This document shows positions 36,293-45,583 of a stretch of 64,000 bases of DNA, piece by piece; the stretch's first letter is position 1, and each line of letters begins with the position of its first letter. The translations under genes and the position numbers were made by a program. This DNA is from Bacteroidota bacterium (lineage in GTDB: Bacteria > Bacteroidota > Ignavibacteria > Tepidaquicellales > Tepidaquicellaceae), in contig JAFDZP010000003.1 in assembly GCA_018266835.1 (NCBI GenBank), positions 228,824 through 292,823 of the forward strand, in the 5' to 3' direction. The notes under the pieces were generated by a model. It searched no databases. It was not told where the DNA came from and saw only the letters and a list, made by a program, of their open reading frames with translations.

Positions 36293-36856
36293 TTAATTCT
36301 TTGAAGGAATCTGATTTAAGAAATCATTGACGATTTTCTTCTGTTTAGTTTCGTCAAGATTTTCTCTTATCACTTTCTCAGCTGTTTTAATAGCAAGGTC
36401 TGCGACTTCGCTTCTTAGCTCAGCCAAAGCTGATTCCTTTTCAGTCTGTATATCTCTTTTGGATTGCTCCAGTATCTGCTTTGCCTGTTCATTAGCTTTG
36501 TGAACGATATCATCCTTCACTTTGCCTGCAGCTTCTCTTGCTTCGTTGAGAACTTTCATTGACTCTGCATTTGCATCTGCCATTGCTTTTTTGTTCTCTG
36601 CAATCATCTGTTCAGCTTCTGCTTTTATTCTTTCAGCGCCTTCGATTGCATCTTTAATTGATTGCTCGCGTGTGTTCAGAGCAGTCAATAAAGGTTTCCA
36701 TGCAACCTTTTTTAAGAGGATAAGAGTTAAGACAAAGATTATTATAGTCCAGATAATAAGACCCGGATTAACGTCTAATAATCCTGCTTTATGCTCTCCG
36801 CCTTCGCTGAATAGCAATACAACAGACCAGTTATATAATAAAGTTAAATAGTGCAT
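36293..36856 (-). CDS. atpF: ATP synthase subunit b
   Basis: The 187-residue protein has one membrane helix (about 28-46, NPGLIIWTIIIFVLTLILL), then KKVAWKPLL and a long charged coiled coil to the end. It is the peripheral stalk. The N-terminus before the helix is longer than usual. It is 40 bp before atpH. Confidence 0.95.
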   Translation of the reverse strand: MHYLTLLYNWSVVLLFSEGGEHKAGLLDVNPGLIIWTIIIFVLTLILLKKVAWKPLLTALNTREQSIKDAIEGAERIKAEAEQMIAENKKAMADANAESMKVLNEAREAAGKVKDDIVHKANEQAKQILEQSKRDIQTEKESALAELRSEVADLAIKTAEKVIRENLDETKQKKIVNDFLNQIPSKN

Positions 36857-36966
36857 GTTCGATTAATTATAAAATTACCTGGCTTTTAAAAAATAAAAAC
36901 CGGTAAACCTTAAATAAACATCCTGGACCTTTTTTTCTTAAAGCCGAAATCTTAAGATGTAAAATC

Positions 36967-37188
36967 TTATGATTTTGTTGCTAAAAGAATGCAGATAACA
37001 AGACCGAAAAGCGCAACACCTTCTACAAGAGCTGCAGCGATAATCATTGAAGTTCTGATATCACCAACTGCTTCAGGCTGTCTGCCGATTGCTTCTAATG
37101 CTGAACCTGCAAGTCTACCGATACCTAAACCGGCACCAATAACTACTAAACCTGCACCGATACCTGCTGCTAAATAAGCTAAATCCAT
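36967..37188 (-). CDS. atpE: ATP synthase subunit c
   Basis: The 73-residue proteolipid has two membrane helices joined by the polar loop IGRQPEA. The ion-binding Glu lies in ALVEGVALFGLVI. No Gln occurs in the first helix and a Gly follows the Glu, so the proton type is expected. It has a strong Shine-Dalgarno (AAAAGGAGAA) upstream, unlike its neighbours. This fits the need for many c subunits per complex. Confidence 0.97.
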   Translation of the reverse strand: MDLAYLAAGIGAGLVVIGAGLGIGRLAGSALEAIGRQPEAVGDIRTSMIIAAALVEGVALFGLVICILLATKS

Positions 37189-37352
37189 TTGATTTATTCT
37201 CCTTTTGTTTTTTTAATTTATTTTTATATAAAAAATTTATTTCAATTAACAATGAACAATTAGTAATTAACAATTTCATCTAAACATAATCATCGAATAA
37301 CAAACAACGAGTAACGACCATCTGACAACTAGCAACTAACAACCGAGAACTA

Positions 37353-38297
37353 TTAGTGGTCCTGATGCATTGCCATGTTAATGAACAATACAGAAAGCAT
37401 TGTGAAAATATAAGCCTGCAATAGCGCAACGAAAATCTCTAAGCAATAAATGAACATTGCAAAAGGCACTGCAATAACTGCCCCTGCCCATTTCAAAATA
37501 AATACTAAACCTATTAATGATAAAATGATGATTGTTCCCGCAGTGATATTCGCGAATAGACGAATAAGGAGTGAGAACGGTTTTGTAAACAATCCGATGA
37601 ATTCAACGATAATCATAATCGGAAGAACGAACACTGGAATTCCCGGAGGAACAAGTCCTTTTAAGTATCCGGCAAATCCGTTTTTCTTTACACCCATTAC
37701 CTGAGTAACTGCAAATGTAACAAGTGCAAGTCCGCCGGTAACGTTCACATTCTTAGTCGGCTGTGCCATGAAAGGAAACATACCGATGAAGTTTGCAAAC
37801 AGAATGAAAAAGAAAATTGTAAGGAAGAAAGGAAGGAGCTTAAGTCCGTCTTTTCCCATATTCGCAACGACAATGTCATCGCGTACAAAAACTATAAGTG
37901 ATTCAATTAAATTACCAAGACCTTTAGGAACTTTGTTCTTTGCATTTTTAGATGCAGCAGCTCCCAATACTATAATAAGTAGAACTGATGAACAAATCAT
38001 CATGAACAGGCTTTTTGTGATTGAGAAGTCAATGGTCATTCCGCCGATGTGCACGGGCGGGAATTTCGGTAAGTGAAGTTTGCCAAGGAAGTAAAAATCT
38101 ACGTAATCGTGGTCAACAACTTTGCTGATGATATCAAGCTTTGAATTATCTTCTTCGTGCTCCGGATTGGCAGTAGGTGAATGTGTTTCAACTTTTGGAT
38201 TTTCCGGTGTTCCGGTAGGTGCCTTCTCATGCTGCGAGAAAGCTGAATTAAAATTTAAAACAATAAAACCGATTACAAGTAATACTAAATTTTTCAA
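37353..38297 (-). CDS. atpB: ATP synthase subunit a
   Basis: The 314-residue protein has a signal-like N-terminus and a His-rich segment common in Bacteroidota. Five to six membrane helices follow, including the channel helix with SLLIRLFANITAGTII, where the Arg is essential. It forms the proton half-channels. The start is TTG at 38297 with GAGGG upstream. A 164-bp gap separates it from atpE. Confidence 0.95.
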   Translation of the reverse strand: MKNLVLLVIGFIVLNFNSAFSQHEKAPTGTPENPKVETHSPTANPEHEEDNSKLDIISKVVDHDYVDFYFLGKLHLPKFPPVHIGGMTIDFSITKSLFMMICSSVLLIIVLGAAASKNAKNKVPKGLGNLIESLIVFVRDDIVVANMGKDGLKLLPFFLTIFFFILFANFIGMFPFMAQPTKNVNVTGGLALVTFAVTQVMGVKKNGFAGYLKGLVPPGIPVFVLPIMIIVEFIGLFTKPFSLLIRLFANITAGTIIILSLIGLVFILKWAGAVIAVPFAMFIYCLEIFVALLQAYIFTMLSVLFINMAMHQDH

Positions 38298-38317
38298 TTA
38301 TAAACCCTCTGGATTTT

Positions 38318-38749
38318 TTAAACTTTTGTTTCTGATTTTTCCTTAAAACTTTTTGTTATAAACTGAAGCTCAAGAATCAGAAATACGATGTAAAACGCAA
38401 AAAAACTAATTACAAAAACTAAACGGTCAAACTTAAAAAACTGCAAGCATACGAATATCAGACCTACATTCACAAATATTCTCAGAACCATAGAACCGAG
38501 AACCTTATTAATAAACTTCTGAGGCGCAAGGCTCGCATTTTTTACTAAAATAAGCGCGCCTGAGTAAACATTCAGAAAGTTTATTATGAAACTTGTGAAA
38601 ACTGCTCCCCTCCATTCATTTTTCCCGGAGAAGACCATATATAAAAGAGCTATTGTTAAAAGTGAAACGCTTACTATTACTAAGTGTGCTACAAATTTCT
38701 TAAAGCTTTTATCCATCGGTGATGCCGGCTGTTCATTCATCTCATTCAT
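38318..38749 (-). CDS. AtpI-like membrane protein of the atp operon
   Basis: The 143-residue protein has four hydrophobic segments (about 23-42, 50-68, 85-103, 108-126). Position and topology match the accessory ATP synthase subunit I (AtpI), which helps assemble the c-ring. Sequence alone is too divergent to be certain. Its ATG overlaps the preceding atpZ-like stop by 4 nt. Confidence 0.65.
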   Translation of the reverse strand: MNEMNEQPASPMDKSFKKFVAHLVIVSVSLLTIALLYMVFSGKNEWRGAVFTSFIINFLNVYSGALILVKNASLAPQKFINKVLGSMVLRIFVNVGLIFVCLQFFKFDRLVFVISFFAFYIVFLILELQFITKSFKEKSETKV

Positions 38750-39099
38750 TTTTTGCCGTACTTTGCTTTTCGTGTTGCATCGTCCTCTTTAGTAAGCTTT
38801 TGTATCGTGATGAAAAAATTATAGAAGCCTCCGAAAAATCCGAGCATTGTCATTACAAGAGTGAACCACGGGCTAGTACCAAGCCAGTCATCTATTTTCA
38901 TTCCGAGCCATAAAAAAACGAGTATTACTACTGCAAGTGTTATTCCCAGTCCTGAGTACTGAACATACCGCGAATCAGATTTGATTATCGGTTTGCTTAA
39001 AAAATCCTTCAAACCGCCCTTGTTATTGTTGCTTTCCGGGCTATTTTCGGAGTTTTTCGTATTATTGTTTACCTGTTCAGGCGGGATGTCTTCTTGCAT
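38746..39099 (-). CDS. atpZ: AtpZ/AtpI family protein
   Basis: About 117 residues from the ATG at 39099 (MQEDIPPEQVNNN); a longer version to 39129 is possible. Asn-rich N-terminal residues are followed by two membrane helices (about 50-70 and 82-103). AtpZ with AtpI is a magnesium/calcium transport-like accessory pair at the start of atp operons. It is the first gene of the operon. Confidence 0.75.
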   Translation of the reverse strand: MQEDIPPEQVNNNTKNSENSPESNNNKGGLKDFLSKPIIKSDSRYVQYSGLGITLAVVILVFLWLGMKIDDWLGTSPWFTLVMTMLGFFGGFYNFFITIQKLTKEDDATRKAKYGKK

Positions 39100-39225
39100 T
39101 ATTGTGATACAAATAAAAGACAAAACCAAAGATAATGATTTTAGAAAATTTAATCAATTTAATAATGCAGGGATAAAGGGGGAAAGGGATTTAATACAAA
39201 TGCACGAAAGACACGAAATGAATAT

Positions 39226-39699
39226 TCAACAATTTAATGAACTTTGGACTAAATCTTCCAAAGACTGGATTTCTTGCATAGTTAATAATTCATCATTGAA
39301 ATTATTACCTTTGTAGGGATTAAGAAGTTCTATATTTTTAATAGGGAGCTTAGATTGCACAATTTTATTTAATCTTCTTTCGGCTTCATTTATTTTTGCT
39401 CGGTCTAAAGAATGAAAATCTACATTATATTTTCCAAAAGTAATATAAAAAATCTTATAATCAAATTTATGAACATCATTTATTTTATTTCTTACCTGAG
39501 AGTGAACTTTATTATGTGAAAAATGATTTCCAATTCTTGTTATTATTGTATTGCAGCCTGCATTATTATCTCCAAGCTTTCCAACATACATGTTCTTTTT
39601 TTTATTTGTGCTGTTTTTCGCAACAACAATATACACTCCCCATTCTCTGTTTGTTACATATCCTGGTAATTCAAACTCATGAATTTTTAATCTTGCCAT
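39226..39699 (-). CDS. GIY-YIG-like nuclease domain protein
   Basis: The 157-residue protein has Gly21-Val-Tyr23, Tyr38-Val-Gly40, Arg55 in ITRIGNHF, and Glu105/Glu107 in INEAERRLNK. This order (GxY, YxG, Arg, Glu) is the active-site layout of GIY-YIG endonucleases. The domain is nearly the whole protein, with no extra DNA-binding module. It is 1 bp downstream of a helical partner gene in the same direction. Whether it cuts DNA or RNA is unknown. Confidence 0.6.
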   Translation of the reverse strand: MARLKIHEFELPGYVTNREWGVYIVVAKNSTNKKKNMYVGKLGDNNAGCNTIITRIGNHFSHNKVHSQVRNKINDVHKFDYKIFYITFGKYNVDFHSLDRAKINEAERRLNKIVQSKLPIKNIELLNPYKGNNFNDELLTMQEIQSLEDLVQSSLNC

Positions 39700-39700
39700 T

Positions 39701-40741
39701 TCACTTTTTTATATTGGAAAAAATACTGTAATATAAATTTAAATATTCATTATAAAGTGTTTGTATTTCATTTTCAGTCGAAGATTTATTTTCTTTGAAA
39801 ATGTCCGTTAAAACACTTTTTAAATTTTTCCTACTATTTTCTAAATTCATAAATAAATCATATTCGGATCCATCTATCGGAATTAAAAATTCTTTTACAA
39901 AATCATCCCACGTTTTTTTCTGACTTCTATTGTTTCCAACTAAAGATACAAATTCACCATAAGATTTCTCAATGAAAGTTCTAGCTGTAGTCGCAAAAGC
40001 TTTGCGATCTTTATTTTCTTTAAGATTAAAATATTCAATCTTTGATTCCTCGAATAACTTTTCACACTTAGGGATATATTTATTTATAAAGTCCAATACT
40101 GTTTTATACAAATCATATTTAACAGAATAAACTTGAAAACTTGCTGTACTGTCACTTAGCCATTTTTGGGTATTTGTGTCAGACACAGAAACTGAAGATA
40201 TACTTGCTAAACTTCCGGTAACGGAAGTTGTTGCTAATGCAGCTATCATACTTGACCTTTCAATTTCTCCATTATCCCAGGAAATTAATTTTGTTAAATC
40301 TGAATTAAACCCGCTTATTGAACCACTAACATTTTCATATAATTTTGAATTAAAAAACCATCTAGAATTTTCTGGTGCAGATTCAATTGTCCCTAACATC
40401 CAATTAAATGAATCTCCAACTTTTCTTAGCTCTGGAAGTATTTTTTCAATTTTTTCAATTTTTTCTATAGCATGTTTTATATGTTCGTTTGTAACTTGAA
40501 TTGAACTTTTTAATTCGTCAAACCTAATCTCAAAAAACTTATCAACATCTTCCCCAGTATCATTTATTATACACTTTGAATCTTTTACTAATTCACCTAA
40601 TGCAATTCTGAATTGCTCTAAAGTTTCAAAATCAAAAATTTGTTTTTCATCATCTATCCTATGAACTTTATAAATATCACCTTCTTTAACTATTCTGAGA
40701 ATTTCTTGAGAAAGATCATCACTTGGTTTTATTAAGTCCAT
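39701..40741 (-). CDS. Helical protein of unknown function paired with the GIY-YIG gene
   Basis: The 346-residue protein has no signal peptide. Residues about 60-105 form a coiled coil (FDELKSSIQVTNEHIKHAIE followed by KIEKIEKIL), and 150-210 contain a Ser/Ala-rich stretch (ALATTSVTGSLASISSVSVS) that is weakly hydrophobic. The C-terminal half is charged and helical, with RKAFATTARTFIEKSYGEFV. I cannot assign a family. It directly precedes and is probably co-transcribed with the nuclease gene (1 bp gap), which suggests a two-gene module. Confidence 0.6.
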   Translation of the reverse strand: MDLIKPSDDLSQEILRIVKEGDIYKVHRIDDEKQIFDFETLEQFRIALGELVKDSKCIINDTGEDVDKFFEIRFDELKSSIQVTNEHIKHAIEKIEKIEKILPELRKVGDSFNWMLGTIESAPENSRWFFNSKLYENVSGSISGFNSDLTKLISWDNGEIERSSMIAALATTSVTGSLASISSVSVSDTNTQKWLSDSTASFQVYSVKYDLYKTVLDFINKYIPKCEKLFEESKIEYFNLKENKDRKAFATTARTFIEKSYGEFVSLVGNNRSQKKTWDDFVKEFLIPIDGSEYDLFMNLENSRKNLKSVLTDIFKENKSSTENEIQTLYNEYLNLYYSIFSNIKK

Positions 40742-41089
40742 AAGTATTTTTTTTATAATTTAATGCTTAATTTATTTAATTATTACTCAACATCTTCCCC
40801 CATACCTACTAATAGGTAACATCTTCTTTCAATAATAATCCATTCTGATTATATTAGAATGGATTATTTGTATATACCAACTTTACATAATAATCCGTCA
40901 AAAACTCATCAAAAAAAGGGAAATTAATTTACTCAAAAATTAAAAACGCATTTTCAAGCTGGAATCAAAGAATGCGAAGCGCAGCGTAGTCCAGCTATAG
41001 CGGGGCGACAATAATGCGACTTTTTTCCAATTCATAATTGTAACCTTCCTAACGAGGACGTTAGGAAGCAGGGGTTTTTTATGAATTAT
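40742..41089. other. Non-coding region with several hairpins
   Basis: No gene is seen. Hairpins: ACCTA/TAGGT at 40804-40817; a perfect 13-bp stem AATAATCCATTCT/AGAATGGATTATT at 40834-40868; AGCTGGA/TCCAGCT at 40957-40996 enclosing TGCG/CGCA; and CTTCCTAACG/CGTTAGGAAG at 41045-41068 with loop AGGA followed by GGGGTTTTTT. The last looks like a plus-strand terminator, so a small plus-strand RNA between about 40940 and 41080 is possible. The 13-bp palindrome could be an operator or processing site for the helical-protein gene. Confidence 0.5.
41045..41080 (+). terminator. Possible plus-strand terminator without a known upstream gene
   Basis: A 10-bp perfect stem with an AGGA tetraloop is followed by CAGGGGTTTTTT. 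The T run is on the plus strand although the flanking genes are on the minus strand. Its sequence style also matches the intergenic hairpins at 59145-59248. Confidence 0.4.
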
Positions 41090-41617
41090 TTACAAAGCCA
41101 TAATTTTCAAAATCGTATTCCAGTTCCTCGTCGTGGCAGGGATTTTATGCTCCTTCTCTATAAATAAATTCGCTCCGCCGCCTGAGCCAACGATATCCGG
41201 TCTGGCAACGCAAAAAAAGTTATTATCCAGAGCAGCAATAACTTCCACTGCATATTTTTCGGATAGGAACGGAAGCTTTAGCTTTGTAAACTTCTCCTTC
41301 ATGAACAGAACATAGAACTTGGGCTTCTCTATTTTTATTTTAGCAAAGGGATTAAGCTTTACAATTTTCTCCAGCTCTTCTTTTGTGCGGATAAAGGCTA
41401 TAACTTCAAAGCCGAAAGTCTTTAAAATTTCTTTTTCAATTTTTGCTTCAAGCTTTGACGCATCTTTTTCATTCGACTCAAACAAAACATTACCGCTTGC
41501 AATGTAAGTCTTAACATTTTTAAATTTCATACCGGTAAACATTTTAGCAAGGTCAACCATTTTTATAATCTTATGTCCGCTGACGTTTATTCCGCGTAGG
41601 AAGGCTATATTAGTCAT
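41090..41617 (-). CDS. DUF1697 family protein
   Basis: The 175-residue protein begins NIAFLRGINVSGHKIIKMVD and contains FKNVKTYIASGNVLFES, the DUF1697 hallmarks. It ends with KIPATTRNWNTILKIM. The family is widespread and uncharacterised. The gene is complete and alone. Confidence 0.9.
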   Translation of the reverse strand: MTNIAFLRGINVSGHKIIKMVDLAKMFTGMKFKNVKTYIASGNVLFESNEKDASKLEAKIEKEILKTFGFEVIAFIRTKEELEKIVKLNPFAKIKIEKPKFYVLFMKEKFTKLKLPFLSEKYAVEVIAALDNNFFCVARPDIVGSGGGANLFIEKEHKIPATTRNWNTILKIMAL

Positions 41618-41769
41618 AATTTTCTTTTTTATTAAAATATCTATTAAAAATTGGAATTGAAATCTGTAAAAACAGTTAGAAAATGCAACGTCATTGAGAA
41701 AACTGTTTTAGTATTTCATATTTTTTGTTAACTTATTTTCAATAACTAACAAAAAGGAGGAACTTACAA

Positions 41770-43266
41770 ATGAAATTTCTAAAACTTTTTCCCTTAGTAA
41801 TTTTTTCATTTCTGGTTACAACTTATTCTGCAATGGCGCTGGATGATGTTAAGCCGGGTGCCGTAGATTTTTCCACACTAAATCATAACAGCCAGAGTTT
41901 TTCATTCGGAGCTGATGTGTTAGTCGCAGCCTCGGAGCCTGAAGGTCCGATAAGCGGAGTGAAGGCAAGTAACGGAACAATATGGGTTGCCATCAACGAT
42001 ACTACAATTAATTCAGGTAAAGGAATTTTATTTTACAAATCAACTAATTACGGTGATAACTGGTCCCTGCATCCGACTGCAATTCAACCTTCATTTATTG
42101 CAGACCAGATTAAAATGTTAAAGGCAGGAGACTCAACTTACTGCTTCTTCAGAATTGGTACAACTATTTACAAATTTAATGTCGGTAACAGTTCTTTTTT
42201 TACAATGCCTCAGACTGCAGTAACACAATTTGATATAGTTGCTTCATCTACAAATTCATTATACCTTTATTACTCAAATGCCACTCAGGTTCTAAGAACA
42301 GGTTCAATAGACGGTGGTTTTACATGGATAAATAATGGTACGGTTTCAACTGCTATATTACCTACATTAGGTATATCTGCAACGGGTGATACACTCGATG
42401 TATTATATAGAGCATCCGGGGGAAACACAACTGCTATTACAAGATTCAGATACAGGGAAACAGGTGCGGGAGTTGTTGCCTTTATGGGCAGCGCAACAGC
42501 GGTGCTCGCAGCAGGACCGACAAGAACTCAATATCGTTCGTATAGATGCGGAGCAGTAGAATGGATTATCTATACTGAAGGTGACTCACCAAACACTATA
42601 CTTTATGGAATTCAAAGCACAGACGGAGGTAATACATACGGAACTCCTCAGCCAATAGCTCAAACATCGGGTATAGATAATATATGGTTTACGGCAGGAA
42701 TTTCTCCGGACGGTTCATTCAAAGGAATTGATTTATTTTATATGAGAGACAGTTCGGGAACATCGAATGATAAATTATTATATACATACTCAGCAGTTAA
42801 TTCTTCAAACTTCAATCCGGCACGCGTTCAGATTTCAGATAACCCAGCTGTTATAAGTACACGAAATTATATTCCTTCTGCTATCGAACTTGGGAATTCT
42901 AATGTGGGAGTTGTATTTGTTGCACAAAATGGCGGCAACAGAAATGTTTACTGGGATAGATTCGGAACACCTACACGCATTCAACAGAATTCTACGCTTG
43001 CAGAAAATTTTGATCTGAAACAAAACTATCCTAATCCATTTAATCCGTCAACAACTATTTCATTCAGCCTGCCAAAGTCAGAGTTCGTATCTTTGAAAGT
43101 TTTTGATATAAACGGAAAAGAAGTGGCAGATTTAGTTTCTGATAAATTAAGCGTAGGAAGTTACGATGTAAAGTTTGATGCAGGAAAATTAACATCGGGA
43201 GTTTATTTTTATAAGTTAATTACCGGAGAATTTGTAAACACAAAAAAGATGATGCTTATTAAATAA
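41770..43266 (+). CDS. Secreted BNR/sialidase-like protein with T9SS sorting domain
   Basis: The 498-residue protein has a signal peptide (cleavage near YSAMA) and a beta-propeller-like region with BNR-type Asp boxes (STNYGDNWS, SIDGGFTW, STDGGNTYG). A type A T9SS sorting domain starts at about residue 417 with LKQNYPNPFNPSTTISFSLP and ends KKMMLIK. Known T9SS biology predicts surface export. The enzymatic role, if any, is unknown. A strong AAGGAGG site precedes the ATG. Confidence 0.8.
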   Translation: MKFLKLFPLVIFSFLVTTYSAMALDDVKPGAVDFSTLNHNSQSFSFGADVLVAASEPEGPISGVKASNGTIWVAINDTTINSGKGILFYKSTNYGDNWSLHPTAIQPSFIADQIKMLKAGDSTYCFFRIGTTIYKFNVGNSSFFTMPQTAVTQFDIVASSTNSLYLYYSNATQVLRTGSIDGGFTWINNGTVSTAILPTLGISATGDTLDVLYRASGGNTTAITRFRYRETGAGVVAFMGSATAVLAAGPTRTQYRSYRCGAVEWIIYTEGDSPNTILYGIQSTDGGNTYGTPQPIAQTSGIDNIWFTAGISPDGSFKGIDLFYMRDSSGTSNDKLLYTYSAVNSSNFNPARVQISDNPAVISTRNYIPSAIELGNSNVGVVFVAQNGGNRNVYWDRFGTPTRIQQNSTLAENFDLKQNYPNPFNPSTTISFSLPKSEFVSLKVFDINGKEVADLVSDKLSVGSYDVKFDAGKLTSGVYFYKLITGEFVNTKKMMLIK

Positions 43267-43324
43267 TTTATTAAATAATTTATTAAATAATTTATTAAAT
43301 AATTTATTAAATAATTTATTAAAT
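43261..43324. repeat. Five tandem copies of a 12-bp AT repeat
   Basis: The unit AAATAATTTATT is repeated exactly from 43261 to 43320, with a partial sixth copy. The first copy supplies the stop codon of the preceding gene (AAA TAA). Slippage could change copy number. The array contains stop codons in several frames. Confidence 0.9.
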
Positions 43325-43325
43325 T

Positions 43326-43356
43326 CTGCCCGCTGAATAAGCGGGCAGGTATTTTA
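43326..43356 (+). terminator. Hairpin after the BNR/T9SS gene
   Basis: CTGCCCGCT (43326-43334) pairs with AGCGGGCAG (43340-43348) around a 5-nt loop, followed by GTATTTTA. The T tract is weak. Confidence 0.6.
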
Positions 43357-43447
43357 CATTTAATCTTCTTTTGCCTACTCAAAAATGCCATTTTAAAAAA
43401 TTTGCCAATTCCGTATCTTCAAATTTCTGCAATTTTCCGACAATAAT

Positions 43448-45535
43448 TTGAAGCCAAACCGACTACTCAATGAAAAAAGCCCTTATCTGATACAACATGC
43501 GTATAACCCTGTCGACTGGTATCCTTGGGGCGAGGAAGCCTTCGAAGCTGCAAAAACACAACAAAAACCCATATTTTTATCTATAGGATACTCCACCTGC
43601 TACTGGTGCCACGTAATGGAACGCGAAGTTTTCGAAAACGAAGAAATCGCAAAGCTCATGAACGACACTTTTATAAATATAAAAGTTGATCGTGAAGAGC
43701 GTCCTGATATTGACCGCGTTTACATGACTGCATTGCAGGCATTGACGGGCTCAGGCGGCTGGCCGATGAGTATGTTTCTTACACCTGCTTTAAAACCATT
43801 CTATGGAGCAACATATATTCCTCCGAAAGCAAAATACGGCAGAACAGGAATAGAAGATATCATCAATGAAATAGGCAAAGCTTGGTCTGACAAAAAAGAA
43901 GATATAATTGTAAGCGGTGATAAAATTTTAGAAGCACTCGCTTCCCACAAGAACAGCAAGCCTGCAGAAGATGCTGCAATTGACATAGGAGTTTTTGTAA
44001 AATGTTATGAGCAATGCGTATCAACTTACGATGAGATTTGCGGAGGATTCGGTAAAGGAAATAAATTCCCACGCCCCGTAATTTTCAATTTCCTTCTTGA
44101 GTTTTTTTATCATACAAAAAAATCGGAAGCGAAAGATATGGTGACTTATACTCTGAAAAAAATGTATGACGGCGGAGACTACGATCACATCGGCGGCGGA
44201 TTTCACAGGTACTCGGTTGACTCCCAATGGAGAGTCCCCCACTTTGAAAAAATGCTTTACGACCAGGCGCAGCTGGCTTGTTCATATTTAGATTGCTATA
44301 CAATTACAAATAAGCCGTTCTTCCTTTATGTTGCTGAAGAGATCTTAAAATATGTAAAAAGTAAACTGACTGACAAAAGCGGAGCGTTTTATTCCGCTGA
44401 AGATGCAGAGAGCGCAACTGACCCTGCTTTCCCTAAAGAAAAAGAAGAAGGCGCATTTAACCTATGGGAGAAATCAGAAATAGATGACTTACTCGGAGAT
44501 GATGCAGATATTTTCAATTATCACTTCGGAATTCTTCCGCATGGAAATACTTTGAACGACCCGCATGAAGTTTTCGGGACTAAAAATGTTTTATACAACG
44601 CCTACGATATTCATGATACGGCAAAACATTTCGGACTTGAACCGGAAGAAGTTCTTGAAAGAATTAACAAGAGCATCAAAAAACTTTATGTAGTCCGCGA
44701 ACAGAGACCGAAGCCGCATCTAGATGATAAAATTTTAACATCATGGAATGCGCTTATGATTTCAGCGTACGCATATGCTTATAAAGTAACGAAGAATAAA
44801 TCATATTTGGACTCTGCTATAAAAGCAAAGGACTTCATTCAAAAACATCTTTTAAAAGATGACTTTACTTTGCTCCATAGATACAGAGACGGAGAAGCAA
44901 GATTCGAAGGAACACTTGAAGATTATTCATACTTTATTAAAGCTCTATTAGATTTATATGAAGCAGGCTTCGATGAAAAAGTTTTGAAGCTAGCAATTGA
45001 TATCAACAATAAAACAACTGAGTTATTTTATGATGATGAGAACGGCGGATATTATGATGTAAGAGAAAGTGAAACCGATATCGTACTGAAAACGAAAGAT
45101 ACCTATGACGGCGCCGAGCCGGGAGCGAATTCAATTCAGCTGCAAAATATACTTCGTTTATCAGTAATGACAGATGATGCTGAGTTATGGGATATGGCAG
45201 AGAAGAGTCTGAAATTATTTTCATCTGATTTCAACAGGATGCCGTTCACATCGCCTCAAATGCTTTGCGCTTTAAATCTATTTTTAAATCCCGTTAAGGA
45301 AATTATATTTACAGGTGATTTGAAAGATGAGAAAACAATTTCATTGCTTGAAGAGATTAATAAAAAATATAATCCGAACAAAGTTGTAATACATGCGACT
45401 GAAAAACTTTTTGAATCTGCTCCGTATATAACAGATATAATTTCTGATTTTAAGACGCCGAAAGTTTACATCTGCGAAAATTATAAATGTAATCTGCCTG
45501 TTGATAAAGTTGAAGATTTAAAACCATTGCTTTAA
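43448..45535 (+). CDS. YyaL/SPATA20-like thioredoxin-domain protein
   Basis: The 695-residue protein starts at TTG 43448, which gives the standard [22 protein letters not shown]-terminus. An N-terminal DUF255 thioredoxin-like domain has Cys51-Tyr-Trp-Cys54. The rest is an (alpha/alpha)6 barrel like N-acylglucosamine 2-epimerases ([36 protein letters not shown]). The physiological function is not established. The gene stands alone, with aconitase 48 bp downstream. Confidence 0.9.
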   Translation: MKPNRLLNEKSPYLIQHAYNPVDWYPWGEEAFEAAKTQQKPIFLSIGYSTCYWCHVMEREVFENEEIAKLMNDTFINIKVDREERPDIDRVYMTALQALTGSGGWPMSMFLTPALKPFYGATYIPPKAKYGRTGIEDIINEIGKAWSDKKEDIIVSGDKILEALASHKNSKPAEDAAIDIGVFVKCYEQCVSTYDEICGGFGKGNKFPRPVIFNFLLEFFYHTKKSEAKDMVTYTLKKMYDGGDYDHIGGGFHRYSVDSQWRVPHFEKMLYDQAQLACSYLDCYTITNKPFFLYVAEEILKYVKSKLTDKSGAFYSAEDAESATDPAFPKEKEEGAFNLWEKSEIDDLLGDDADIFNYHFGILPHGNTLNDPHEVFGTKNVLYNAYDIHDTAKHFGLEPEEVLERINKSIKKLYVVREQRPKPHLDDKILTSWNALMISAYAYAYKVTKNKSYLDSAIKAKDFIQKHLLKDDFTLLHRYRDGEARFEGTLEDYSYFIKALLDLYEAGFDEKVLKLAIDINNKTTELFYDDENGGYYDVRESETDIVLKTKDTYDGAEPGANSIQLQNILRLSVMTDDAELWDMAEKSLKLFSSDFNRMPFTSPQMLCALNLFLNPVKEIIFTGDLKDEKTISLLEEINKKYNPNKVVIHATEKLFESAPYITDIISDFKTPKVYICENYKCNLPVDKVEDLKPLL

Positions 45536-45583
45536 AAAAATTTTAATACATATTTTATATAATTCATTTTAAGGAGTGAACAA

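Noticed and set aside
38122-38346. Plus-strand open frame over the atpB/AtpI junction
   Set aside because: It is antisense to the atpB and AtpI-like genes and carries no recognisable domain.
41045-41068. Integron attC site
   Set aside because: It lacks the GTTRRRY-type core sites and there is no integrase or cassette array. A terminator or REP-like hairpin explains it better.
43261-43324. CRISPR-like array
   Set aside because: The 12-bp units are contiguous with no spacers, so it is a simple tandem repeat.
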